Assembly (NCBI GenBank): GCA_963827935.1
Contig: CAWHCN010000018.1
Span: 62,001 to 126,000, forward strand
DNA from: DATFNV01 sp963827935
GTDB taxonomy: Bacteria > Planctomycetota > Planctomycetia > Gemmatales > Gemmataceae
Length of the DNA: 64,000 nt
Direction of reading: 5' to 3'
In this document: one piece after another, positions 1-7,334 of the stretch
Position numbering within the stretch: position 1 is the first letter of the stretch
How the letters are laid out: every line of letters begins with the position of its first letter
Program-made: the position numbers and the translations under genes
Notes under the pieces: model-generated
Told to the model about the DNA's origin: nothing
The model's database searches: none
What the model saw: only the letters and a program-made list of their open reading frames with translations

Positions 1-455
1 AGCCGCTGTTCCTGCATGTCGTCGTAGGCGGCGCGCAGGGCGTTGACGGTGCGTTCCGCTTCGTCGGCGCGGGCGGCGGCCTCGGCGGAGAGGCGGGCGA
101 GGTCGAGGACCTGGGGCACGGGGAGTAGCCCACAAGCCTTGACGGCGTCGAGGTGTTTGCAGCCGTTTTTGGAGTGGTTATGGAGGCGAAGGTTGGGGCC
201 GTGGTACTCGCAGCGGGCGCCGGTGGCGGGGTCTATTGAGACAATGTAGATGTCTGCTGTGGGTTTGCCGTCGAGGCACTTGTTGAGGCGGACGGCGGCC
301 AGGGCGTCGGGGACGGTGACAGGGCAACAGGTGTAGGTTGTGGAGTTGGCCTGGTCGTCCCAGATGCGGAGCCAGAGGCGGGCGACGCGGGCTTGTGGTT
401 GTTCGGGGGCGGTGGGGCTGGACGGCGCGGGGACAGGGGGAGTACAGTGAGTCAT
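1..455 (-). CDS. SWIM-like zinc-binding hypothetical protein (3' end outside window)
   Basis: Reading leftward from ATG 455 the frame stays open to the window edge, giving at least 151 residues. An AGGAAGG ribosome site lies about 6 nt upstream. The middle contains CEYHG, then about 12 residues later GCKHLDAVKACGLL. This resembles the CxC...CxH pattern of SWIM zinc fingers, with the second Cys replaced by CxxH. It is followed by a charged helical stretch rich in Ala, Glu and Arg. SWIM-type domains bind nucleic acid or protein, but no specific role can be given. The gene is divergent from the small gene at 663, and a high-GC planctomycete codon bias supports it being real. Confidence 0.7.
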   Translation of the reverse strand, partial: MTHCTPPVPAPSSPTAPEQPQARVARLWLRIWDDQANSTTYTCCPVTVPDALAAVRLNKCLDGKPTADIYIVSIDPATGARCEYHGPNLRLHNHSKNGCKHLDAVKACGLLPVPQVLDLARLSAEAAARADEAERTVNALRAAYDDMQEQR

Positions 456-607
456 TGCTGACCTTCCTCAATAGGGTTGGTCACGGGCCGGGCTGCTACC
501 AACAGCGCCGGCCCATTTCACTTAACTGGACCCCGGTATACCACACGGACGGGGTGGCTTGTCAAGCGGAAAACGCGGAAAAAGCCTGAAAAACAGCGGA
601 AACATGA

Positions 608-637
608 TTGACAGACAAAGGGGAGCTGTGTTATGAT
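608..637 (+). promoter_or_regulatory. sigma70-like promoter for the 663 gene
   Basis: TTGACA at 608-613 and TATGAT at 632-637 are separated by 18 bp, about 25 bp ahead of the start codon at 663. Confidence 0.6.
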
Positions 638-662
638 GTATGCCACTTGAGGAGTGGCGGCC

Positions 663-851
663 ATGTGCAAGAGGGACCGGGAGCTGCGGGCGGAACTGCT
701 GGAAGTGGAGTACCGGCTGGCGAAAGACGCGGGTGCGGGGCCGGCGGCGCTGCGGGTGAGCGGGCAGCTGGCAAGCGAAGCCCGGCGGGCGGCCGAGGCG
801 AGAGTACGCGAGGAGCGGGAAGGGGAACGGCAGGGGGTGCTGTGGAGCTGA
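663..851 (+). CDS. small charged hypothetical protein
   Basis: A 62-residue protein starting MCKRDRELRAELLEVEY. It is strongly helical, rich in Glu, Arg and Ala, and may form a short coiled coil. ATG 663 is chosen over the upstream in-frame GTG (654) because GAGGAG sits 7 nt before it and a good promoter lies at 608-637. No domain is recognised. It is divergent from the SWIM-like gene, and a 14-bp hairpin lies about 140 bp downstream. Confidence 0.55.
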   Translation: MCKRDRELRAELLEVEYRLAKDAGAGPAALRVSGQLASEARRAAEARVREEREGERQGVLWS

Positions 852-988
852 CGGCCAGGGGTGGGAGGCCGGCGCGGGAGGCGGAAGGACGGGGGGGGCC
901 GGCAGGGATGCCGGCCAGCACCGCGGCGGAGCCGCACGCTGAGCCTGCCGCCGCCGTGCCATCGCCCCGAGCGGAGGCCGCCTCGGGG

Positions 989-1020
989 CCCCAAGTGCGG
1001 CGTACTCGCCGCACTTGGGG
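989..1020. repeat. perfect 14-bp inverted repeat
   Basis: CCCCAAGTGCGGCG (989-1002), loop TACT, then its exact complement (1007-1020). It is terminator-like or REP-like but has no T tract. The remaining sequence from 852 to 1063 holds no supportable gene. Confidence 0.6.
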
Positions 1021-1063
1021 GGCGGCCGGAGCGAGACGGCGGCACCGAATGTGGTGATTTAGA

Positions 1064-1191
1064 CTAGTTGGACAGCGCCACTTTTCACACTGGGCAAGGC
1101 CGAAGTCAAGCTGGGCAAAGTAAATCGCCGTAAGTCCTTGGTTTTCGTGTGGCCATCTTACCCAGAATAAAAAGTGGCGCTGTCCAACTAG
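1064..1191. mobile_element. 128-bp MITE with 22-bp terminal inverted repeats and TA ends
   Basis: Positions 1064-1085 begin CTAGTTGGACAGCGCC and 1170-1191 are the exact reverse complement (22/22). After a short break a second arm (CTGGGCAAG against CTTACCCAG) continues the symmetry. Each tip carries TA, the target used by IS630/Tc1-mariner elements, and the interior has no ORF. Its ends do not match those of the IS630-type element at 7310-8742, so another transposase would have moved it. Confidence 0.7.
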
Positions 1192-1440
1192 GAAGGGGTG
1201 GATGGTAGGTAGGTGGGTGGTGGTGGTGCCGACAGGACCGCCATCTGGGCGGTACTCCGCCGCCGTTGGAGGCATGGATGCCGGAACGCGGCCGCCTGCA
1301 TGGATGTGGCGGCGCGCTTGGCGGGTCGCGTAGGAGCGGAGCGGAGGCGTACTCGCCGTAGCGGAGCGACTAGCGACCGCACCCCCAAAAGAGCATGAAG
1401 AGTGCCTGGAGCCGCCGCGGGTGTAAGGAATCATGTTGGA

Positions 1441-1625
1441 ACGCGCCCGGGGCGGCCGCGGAAAAGAAGAGTGCTTGGGAGTTACAGTAAGTGCCCGACG
1501 GCGTCGTCACCATCAGGTCCACCGTGGCGGCCGCCTGCGCCGGGGCCACTGCGGTCAGCTGCGTGTCGCTGTTGACGACAAAGGCCAGCGCCACCCAACG
1601 ACCTCGTCCCGGCGGTTTGCTTCGC
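1441..1625 (-). pseudogene. decayed IPT/TIG repeat fragment
   Basis: On the minus strand the frame from 1594 reads ALAFVVNSDTQLTAVAPAQ and continues AAATVDLMVTTPSGTY, the second half of an IPT/TIG repeat like those of the protein at 4914-7334. The first half of the repeat (DEVV...) is in another frame, so at least one indel separates them. It has no start or stop of its own. The 1192-1440 stretch before it is G-rich and shows no gene. Confidence 0.6.
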
Positions 1626-1732
1626 GTCTTCCCGGCGCTTGACAGCGGAGCATCGCGGCTCGAAAATCAATCAATGTTGGCCCGTGACCGTTCGTGGGGC
1701 GTTCCGCCTATCCGATCAGGAGGCCTGCAGCC

Positions 1733-2722
1733 ATGAGCCACGTTGGTAAACCATTCTGCGGAGCCTTGGCACTGGCCATCGCGCTACCCGTGTCGGCGTT
1801 CGCTCAGGTTCCGGAGTCCGCCAAGGACGAAATGATCGTCTTCACGTCGATCGAACTTCGAGGAGAGCCACGCTTTGGCGTCCATGACGGAAAGAAGGCT
1901 AACATAGGCATCATGATCGCCGACGGATCGAAGCGCACCATTCTGACCAAGCATGACGCCCTGGAGCTTGACCCGGCCTTGTCGCCGGATGGCAAGCTCA
2001 TCGCCTTCGTGATCGCTAACAAGAGCGAGGTTTGGGTGATGAGCGCCGACGGCAAGGATCGCAAGAAACTCGTAATCGGGACGTCCAGGACGTTTGCCCT
2101 GGCTCCGACCTGGTTGCCCGACGGCAAGCGCATCGCCTACACGAAACTATCAGATAATGAAGATGGTTCCGGATTCAACTCCGAAATGGTTGTATTCGAC
2201 GCGGACGGCAAGAACGCCAAGAGCCTGGGGAAGGGCCTAATGCCGGCCTGGTCGCCCGACGGGAAGAGGATGGTCTACTCACGCCGGGATGAGGCGACCA
2301 AAGAGCCGCGTCTGCGCGTCAGGGATGCCGACGGCCACAATGATAAGGAACTGGTCAAGGGGTTGGCATTTGCGGGGGCGTGGTCCCCCGACGGCAAGCG
2401 CATCGCCTACCTTGGCTCGAAGGGTGGGCTCCCACAGCGGCCGCACATTTACGTCAGCAACGCTGACGGGTCCGGCGCCAAGCCCTTGACCACCTCCGCG
2501 GAGGGCGAGTGTCCGCCCCGCTGGTCGGCGGATGGTAAGCGCCTCTACTTCACTCGGATGTTGTACGAGCCGAAGAAGTCGGCTATCCGGGTCATTAACG
2601 CCGACGGGAAGAACGAGAAGGAGCTGACCAAGGGCAACGGTCTGGACCTACTCGGCGGCTCGGGTCCGTTTATCCTCTTCGAGACCCGCGGGTTCGTGTT
2701 CCTGCCTTACGGGCCGGAATAA
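1733..2722 (+). CDS. secreted TolB-like PD40 beta-propeller protein
   Basis: A 329-residue protein. ATG 1733 is preferred because AGGAGG lies 9 nt upstream and a signal peptide follows at once (hydrophobic residues 9-22, likely cleavage after AFA-Q). The mature part has five PD40 motifs of the type WSPDGKRIAY, with an extra DPALSPDGKLIAFV near residue 80, giving a six-bladed propeller like the C-terminal domain of TolB. Such proteins are usually periplasmic or surface binding scaffolds. No Tol or Pal gene is near. The gene sits between two decayed IPT/TIG fragments on the other strand, which suggests it was inserted into an older TIG locus. Confidence 0.75.
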   Translation: MSHVGKPFCGALALAIALPVSAFAQVPESAKDEMIVFTSIELRGEPRFGVHDGKKANIGIMIADGSKRTILTKHDALELDPALSPDGKLIAFVIANKSEVWVMSADGKDRKKLVIGTSRTFALAPTWLPDGKRIAYTKLSDNEDGSGFNSEMVVFDADGKNAKSLGKGLMPAWSPDGKRMVYSRRDEATKEPRLRVRDADGHNDKELVKGLAFAGAWSPDGKRIAYLGSKGGLPQRPHIYVSNADGSGAKPLTTSAEGECPPRWSADGKRLYFTRMLYEPKKSAIRVINADGKNEKELTKGNGLDLLGGSGPFILFETRGFVFLPYGPE

Positions 2723-2764
2723 CGGCAGCTGATAGGCACCGACGACACGCTGAAGCTCTAATAG

Positions 2765-2900
2765 ACCGCCGAACTTGTGCCCGACGTGCCGGCGAAGGTG
2801 GTCACGGTCACGTCCACGGTGGCGGCGCCGTCACCATGAGCACGGTGTCGTTGACCACGATGAACGATGCCGCCGAAGAAGACGCCGTCCGCACTCAGTG
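2765..2900 (-). pseudogene. second decayed IPT/TIG repeat fragment
   Basis: Minus-strand pieces in three frames read ADGVFFGGI, IVVNDTVLMVTAPPP and AATVDVTVTTFAGTSGT, which together make one IPT/TIG repeat broken by indels and ended by TAG. With the 1441-1625 fragment it shows that TIG coding once extended across this area. Confidence 0.6.
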
Positions 2901-2945
2901 GCTAATCGAGAGTAATTCCACCGTTGGTTGCCAGCGGCTCTTTCG

Positions 2946-2966
2946 TTACGCCGAAGGGGTTGCATG
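2946..2966 (+). repeat. 21-bp inverted repeat, left copy (IRL)
   Basis: TTACGCCGAAGG then GGTTGCATG. It matches the reverse complement of 4915-4935 at 20 of 21 positions. It encodes the last codons of the recombinase on the minus strand. Confidence 0.7.
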
Positions 2967-4577
2967 GAACTTCAAGCAATGTTGTAAAATGCCCCCGTCG
3001 GGGCTAAGGACAAAAGGGTGCAGTTGCACTTTGTACACGATCTGAACACTGTCTTCACCGACTCTGATCTCCTTGATCAGCAGCCGCAGCAGCTGTCGTT
3101 TGGTGGCCTTGTCGGCCTGCTCCAGGCCGGCTTGCACCTGCCGGGCGAACCCCTCGAAGTCGTCCAGGAGGTGACCCAACGCCGCAGCGCCCTGCTCGGC
3201 TTCCGCCTGTGCCGCATACGCTTGTTCTTCACACCGCAGACGCTCCTTCACCCGCTGGGCGCGCGCGTCAAACTCTGCCTGGTCCAGGTACTCCGTCGTG
3301 TACAGATCGAGCAACCGCGCCAACTGCCGCTTCAGTCGCGCGATCGACGCCCGCAGCGACCCCGTCGCCGCTGCCGGCTGCTGGCGACGTTGGAGCTCTT
3401 CGCGGACGCGGCGGGGGTCGCGCAGCAAGGCGCAGACATCGGCCCAGACCTCAGTTTCCAGGGCCGAACCCACCGAAGCATTGCGGCACCAGGCCTCGCC
3501 GCCGTGACGGTATTTATCCGTTCCAAGACATCGATAGTAGACATAGCGTTTATCTCCGTAACGGCTGCGCCGGCCGCAGTACGCCCCACCACAGAGGCCG
3601 CACACGAGCAGGCCGCTGAGGAGGAAGTCGGCCCCTTGCTGCTGCGCCCGCTGCCGTCGGCGGTTTTCCTCCAGGCGTTCGGCCGCGGCCTGAAAGAGGT
3701 CTTGGCTGATGAGCGCCGGCACCGCAATCACGGCGTGTTCGGCCGGCGGGGTGGGCCGCGGCACTTGGTCTCTGCGGGGCAGCGCGGGTTGTCCGCGGCC
3801 CGGCCGCCGGTCGGCCGACCGCGCCTCCATTCGGGTCTTGCCGTAGTGGGCCTCGCCGTAGTAGGCCGGGTTCAGCAAAATGCCGCGCAGCGTGGCCCGG
3901 TCCCAGCGCGGTCGGCCCGTGCGTGTCGGCACGCCCTGGGCGGTCAAGCGCTGCACCGCCGCGCCCAGCGACAGCCCTTCCAGTCCGACCCAGGCAAACA
4001 GGTCGCGGACCACCCGAGCCTCTTCCGGGACGATGTCATAGCGGGCCAGGCCGCCGCTGTCGTGCTTGCTGACGTAGCGGTAGGCGTAGGGTGCGTGGGC
4101 CAAGGCGCTCACCTGGCCCTGGCGGGCGCTGAAGCGGCGTCCGCGGCGAGTCCGTTCCAGGATTTTCGCACGCTCATACTCGGCAATCATGCCTTGCATC
4201 TGCAACAACAAATTGCCTTCCGGCGAGGCCTCGGCCAGCGGGTGGTTCAGAAAGACGACCTCGACGTGCCGGCGCTGAAATTCCTCCAGCAACACGGCCT
4301 GGTGGACGAATTGGCGTGCCAGGCGATCGGGCGAGTGGACGTAGAGGCGTTCGACGCCGCCGGCATGAATCAGGTCACGCAACCGCTCCAGGCCGGGGCG
4401 GCGCAGGCTGGCCCCGCTGTAGCCCTCATCGAGGAAGCGGAGCTCGGGCTCGAGCCGGCAGCCGTCGGCCTGCAGCCGCTGCTCCAGAGCGGCCACCTGG
4501 CTGTGAATGGTCGCTTCGTCCGCCTGACGCTGCGAGCTGACGCGGGCGTAGAGGGCCACGCGACGGTTGTCGTCCAT
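2946..4577 (-). CDS. large serine recombinase (resolvase/recombinase/zinc-ribbon)
   Basis: A 543-residue site-specific recombinase. The N-terminal resolvase domain has YARVSSQRQ with the likely nucleophile Ser14, and SPDRLARQ near residue 85. A recombinase domain follows (about 170-290, ending in the 'GILLNPAYYGEAHYG' type motif), then a zinc ribbon near 350-385 (CGLCGGAYC ... WCRN), then a coiled coil. This is the layout of integrases and transposases of the large serine family, which join attachment sites without high-energy cofactors. GGAG lies about 11 nt before ATG 4577. A 66-residue ORF ends 4 nt upstream, suggesting co-translation. The stop codon lies in IRL, and the whole unit is bracketed by IRL and IRR. 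It could be an integrase, a transposase or an invertase. Confidence 0.85.
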   Translation of the reverse strand: MDDNRRVALYARVSSQRQADEATIHSQVAALEQRLQADGCRLEPELRFLDEGYSGASLRRPGLERLRDLIHAGGVERLYVHSPDRLARQFVHQAVLLEEFQRRHVEVVFLNHPLAEASPEGNLLLQMQGMIAEYERAKILERTRRGRRFSARQGQVSALAHAPYAYRYVSKHDSGGLARYDIVPEEARVVRDLFAWVGLEGLSLGAAVQRLTAQGVPTRTGRPRWDRATLRGILLNPAYYGEAHYGKTRMEARSADRRPGRGQPALPRRDQVPRPTPPAEHAVIAVPALISQDLFQAAAERLEENRRRQRAQQQGADFLLSGLLVCGLCGGAYCGRRSRYGDKRYVYYRCLGTDKYRHGGEAWCRNASVGSALETEVWADVCALLRDPRRVREELQRRQQPAAATGSLRASIARLKRQLARLLDLYTTEYLDQAEFDARAQRVKERLRCEEQAYAAQAEAEQGAAALGHLLDDFEGFARQVQAGLEQADKATKRQLLRLLIKEIRVGEDSVQIVYKVQLHPFVLSPDGGILQHCLKFHATPSA

Positions 4578-4581
4578 GACA

Positions 4582-4782
4582 TTAAGCTCCGTGGGCGATG
4601 GAAGAAGAGGTTGGAGCGCGGGGCCGGGCGCGCTTTCGGGCCGGCTCGGGCAGCCGCCCCGCGGGGCGGCCGATCCCTAGCCCGAGCTGCTGGTAGGCCA
4701 AGGCCCACAGTTGTTCTTCGAGGCGTGAGCAGACGCAGAGACGCTGCAGCGTGCGTGATTTCCGCCGGCGTTGATCCTCCAT
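4582..4782 (-). CDS. small basic protein preceding the recombinase
   Basis: A 66-residue protein starting MEDQRRRKSRTLQRL, with a Pro/Arg-rich C-terminus. ATG 4782 has GAGGAG about 4 nt upstream, better than the further upstream in-frame ATG 4815. It ends four bases before the recombinase start, so the pair is probably one transcriptional unit. No domain is recognised; it may be an accessory or directionality factor, but that is inference from position only. Confidence 0.5.
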   Translation of the reverse strand: MEDQRRRKSRTLQRLCVCSRLEEQLWALAYQQLGLGIGRPAGRLPEPARKRARPRAPTSSSIAHGA

Positions 4783-4913
4783 GATCTCCTCGCGGAAGGA
4801 ACCGGGCGGCGCCATGCCGCGGCCCCTACCGCTGTCTGCCGCGCCGCCGAAGCGACGAGCGAGGGATGAAAGTATCGACGAACACCGGCCGTTTTACAAC
4901 ATCGTTTGTGCTG

Positions 4914-7334
4914 TCATGCAACGCCTTCGGCGTAAAGCGTCGCCACCGTCAGGCCGTGGCTCCCCACCGGCAAGGCGGGCGAGGTGGCCGTGATCGACGT
5001 GGCCGAGTTGACGGTGAAGCTGGCTGCCGCCACGCCGCCAAAGGAGACCGCGGTGGCTCCGGTGAAGGTCGTGCCCGTCACGGTGATGCTGGTGCCGCCC
5101 GCCGTGGTGCCGGTGCTGGTGCTCAACGACGTGATGGCCGGCGTCGCCGCCGTCAGCCAGGTGAACTGGTCGGCGGAGACCGCACTCGACGTGCCGTTAT
5201 TGGTGGTGACTTTAATGTCCACGGTGCCGGCCGACCCTGCCGGCGCCGTGGCGGTGATGGCCGTGTCGGACAGGATGGTGAACGCCGTGGCATTGGTGGT
5301 GTTGAACTTGACCGCGGTCGCTCCGGTGAAGCCGGTGCCGGTCAGCGTCACCACCTGGCCGCCGGCCGTGCTGCCGGTGTTCGGGCTGACGCCCGTCACC
5401 GTCGGGGCCGAGCCGGTCACGTTGGTGTAGGTGTAGTGGTCGGCGCTGACGGCCGACGAGGTCCCCAGGTAGGTGGTGACCTTGATGTCCACCGTGGCGG
5501 CGGCCTGGGGTGGGGCCACCGCAATGACGGCATTGTCGGAAATGAAGCTGAAGCTGGTCGCCGCCAGGCTGCCGAAGGTCACGCCCGTGACGCCCGACAG
5601 GTTGCTGCCGATCACCACGATGGTGTCGCCGCCCGCGGTGCTGCTGGTGCTGAGCAAGCTGACCGACGGGGCGGTGCCGCTATTGAAGGTGTAATGGTCG
5701 GCCGAGCCGGTCGCCGAGGTGCCGCCGCCCGTGGTCACCTGCACATCGACGGTGCCCGTGGCATGCCCCGGCGCGACGGCGACGATGAGGGTGGACGAGA
5801 AGACGGTGAAGCTCTCCGCCGCCACGCCGCCGAAGGTCACGCCCGTGGCGGAGGTGAAATTGGTGCCATTGATGCCGACCAGGTTGCCGCCGGCAGTCAC
5901 GCCGGAGGTGGTGGCAAGCGAGGTGACGGTCGGAGCGCTGGCGGCATTGAAGGTGAAGTGGTCACTGGACGAGACGGCCGAGCTGCCCACCGTGGTCTCG
6001 ACCTGGACATCGACGGTGCCCGCCGCGTCGGGCGGGCTGACGGCGGTGATGCTGCTGGACGAATTGACGGTGAAGCTGGTCGCCGACACGCCGCCGAAGA
6101 GGACCTCGTCCGCCGCGGTGAAGTTGCTGCCGCTGATGGCGACACTGGTGCCACCCGTGGTGCTGCCGCTGCTGGTGCCGAGCGACGAAATGCTCGGGGC
6201 ACTGGCGGCGCTGTAGGTGAACTGGTCGGCCGACACCGGGGCGGAGGCGCCGGCCGGGGTGGTGACCTGCACATCGAACGTGCCCGCATAATTCGTTGGG
6301 GAATAAACGGTGATCTGGCTATCCGAATTGACGGTGAAGTCGAAGACCGGGGCACTGCCGAAATCGACTTCCTCGGCCCCGGTGAAACCGCTGCCCGCGA
6401 TCTCGATCAGGGTGCCGCCGGTGGTACTGCCGCTGCTGGTACTGAGGCTGGTGATGGCCGGGGCGGAAACGCTGTTGTACGTGTAGGACCCGTAGCTGGA
6501 CGAGGTCGCGGCGTAGGTGGTCACGGTGACATTGACGCTGCCGGCCGCCTGGGCCGGGGCGTAGGCCAGGATGGCATTGTCGGAGAGCACGGCGAAGTCA
6601 TTGGTGCTGACGCTGCCGAAATTGACCGCTGTCGCCCCCGTGAAGTAGCTACCCGTGATGACTACCGGCGTATCGCCGGTGTCCGGTGCGGACGAAACCG
6701 AGAGCGCCGACACCGTGGGCGTGGAAGCGTTGCTCACGGTGAAGTGATCGCTGCTGCCGGTGGAGGACGTACCGCTGTAAGTGGTGACAGTGACATCAAC
6801 AGTGGCTGCGGCCTCGGCCGGCGCCGTGGCCACGATGCTGCCGTCGGCCAGCACGGTGAAATCGTCGGCCGGGACGGACCCAAAGCTGACGCCGGTCGCG
6901 CCGGTGAAGTTGCTACCGCTGATGGTGGTCACTACGCCGCCGGCCGTCGTCCCGCTGGTGATGCTGAGGCCGCTGATGGACGGGGCCGTAGCGTTCGTGA
7001 CGGTGAAGTGGTCGCCGCTGGAGACAAGCGACGTGCCGGTGGGCGTATCGACGGTGACATCGACCGTGCCGCTGGCCTCAGGCGGCGAGACGGCGGTGAT
7101 GAGGCTGTCGCTGTTGACGGTGAAGCTGGCGGCGGGGACGCTGCCAAAGAAGACATCATCGGCGCCCGTAAAACCACTGCCGTTGATGGCGACGACCGTG
7201 CCGCCGGCAGTGGTGCCGGTCGATGTGCCGAGGCTCGTGACGGACGGAGCAGGGACGGGGACGTAAGTGAAGCGGTCACCGGAGGTGATTGCGGATTCGC
7301 CTGCCAGGCTAGTGCCGCATCTCTCAAGCATCAT
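4914..7334 (-). CDS. IPT/TIG-repeat protein, 5' end lost to IS630 insertion
   Basis: An 806-residue frame made of nine IPT/TIG immunoglobulin-like repeats of about 86 residues. Each has TSGxTAGGT...ITGSGFTGA..V.FG, ..FTVNSDS.ITA.SP, and AGTVDVTVTT blocks. Such repeats form rod-like surface or adhesin proteins. The apparent start (MMLERCGTS) lies inside the IS630 end at 7312-7334, so the true N-terminus and signal peptide are missing and export from this start is unlikely. The ninth repeat ends unusually in TLYAEGVA-stop, inside IRR. Two decayed TIG fragments lie further along at 2765-2900 and 1441-1625. The long plus-strand frame opposite is a shadow of this GC-rich repeat. Confidence 0.75.
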   Translation of the reverse strand: MMLERCGTSLAGESAITSGDRFTYVPVPAPSVTSLGTSTGTTAGGTVVAINGSGFTGADDVFFGSVPAASFTVNSDSLITAVSPPEASGTVDVTVDTPTGTSLVSSGDHFTVTNATAPSISGLSITSGTTAGGVVTTISGSNFTGATGVSFGSVPADDFTVLADGSIVATAPAEAAATVDVTVTTYSGTSSTGSSDHFTVSNASTPTVSALSVSSAPDTGDTPVVITGSYFTGATAVNFGSVSTNDFAVLSDNAILAYAPAQAAGSVNVTVTTYAATSSSYGSYTYNSVSAPAITSLSTSSGSTTGGTLIEIAGSGFTGAEEVDFGSAPVFDFTVNSDSQITVYSPTNYAGTFDVQVTTPAGASAPVSADQFTYSAASAPSISSLGTSSGSTTGGTSVAISGSNFTAADEVLFGGVSATSFTVNSSSSITAVSPPDAAGTVDVQVETTVGSSAVSSSDHFTFNAASAPTVTSLATTSGVTAGGNLVGINGTNFTSATGVTFGGVAAESFTVFSSTLIVAVAPGHATGTVDVQVTTGGGTSATGSADHYTFNSGTAPSVSLLSTSSTAGGDTIVVIGSNLSGVTGVTFGSLAATSFSFISDNAVIAVAPPQAAATVDIKVTTYLGTSSAVSADHYTYTNVTGSAPTVTGVSPNTGSTAGGQVVTLTGTGFTGATAVKFNTTNATAFTILSDTAITATAPAGSAGTVDIKVTTNNGTSSAVSADQFTWLTAATPAITSLSTSTGTTAGGTSITVTGTTFTGATAVSFGGVAAASFTVNSATSITATSPALPVGSHGLTVATLYAEGVA
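4915..4935 (-). repeat. 21-bp inverted repeat, right copy (IRR)
   Basis: On the minus strand it reads TTACGCCGAAGG then CGTTGCATG, 20/21 identical to IRL at 2946-2966 in opposite orientation. It encodes the last residues (YAEGVA-stop) of the TIG protein. Confidence 0.7.

Noticed and set aside
1192..1228. G-quadruplex-forming tract (GGTGGATGGTAGGT...)
   Set aside because: Mostly GG runs with only two longer runs; two-tetrad structures are weak and nothing nearby suggests a role.
3018..4784. 588-codon plus-strand open frame opposite the serine recombinase
   Set aside because: It is the antisense of a clear recombinase with catalytic and zinc motifs; the plus-strand peptide has no domain.
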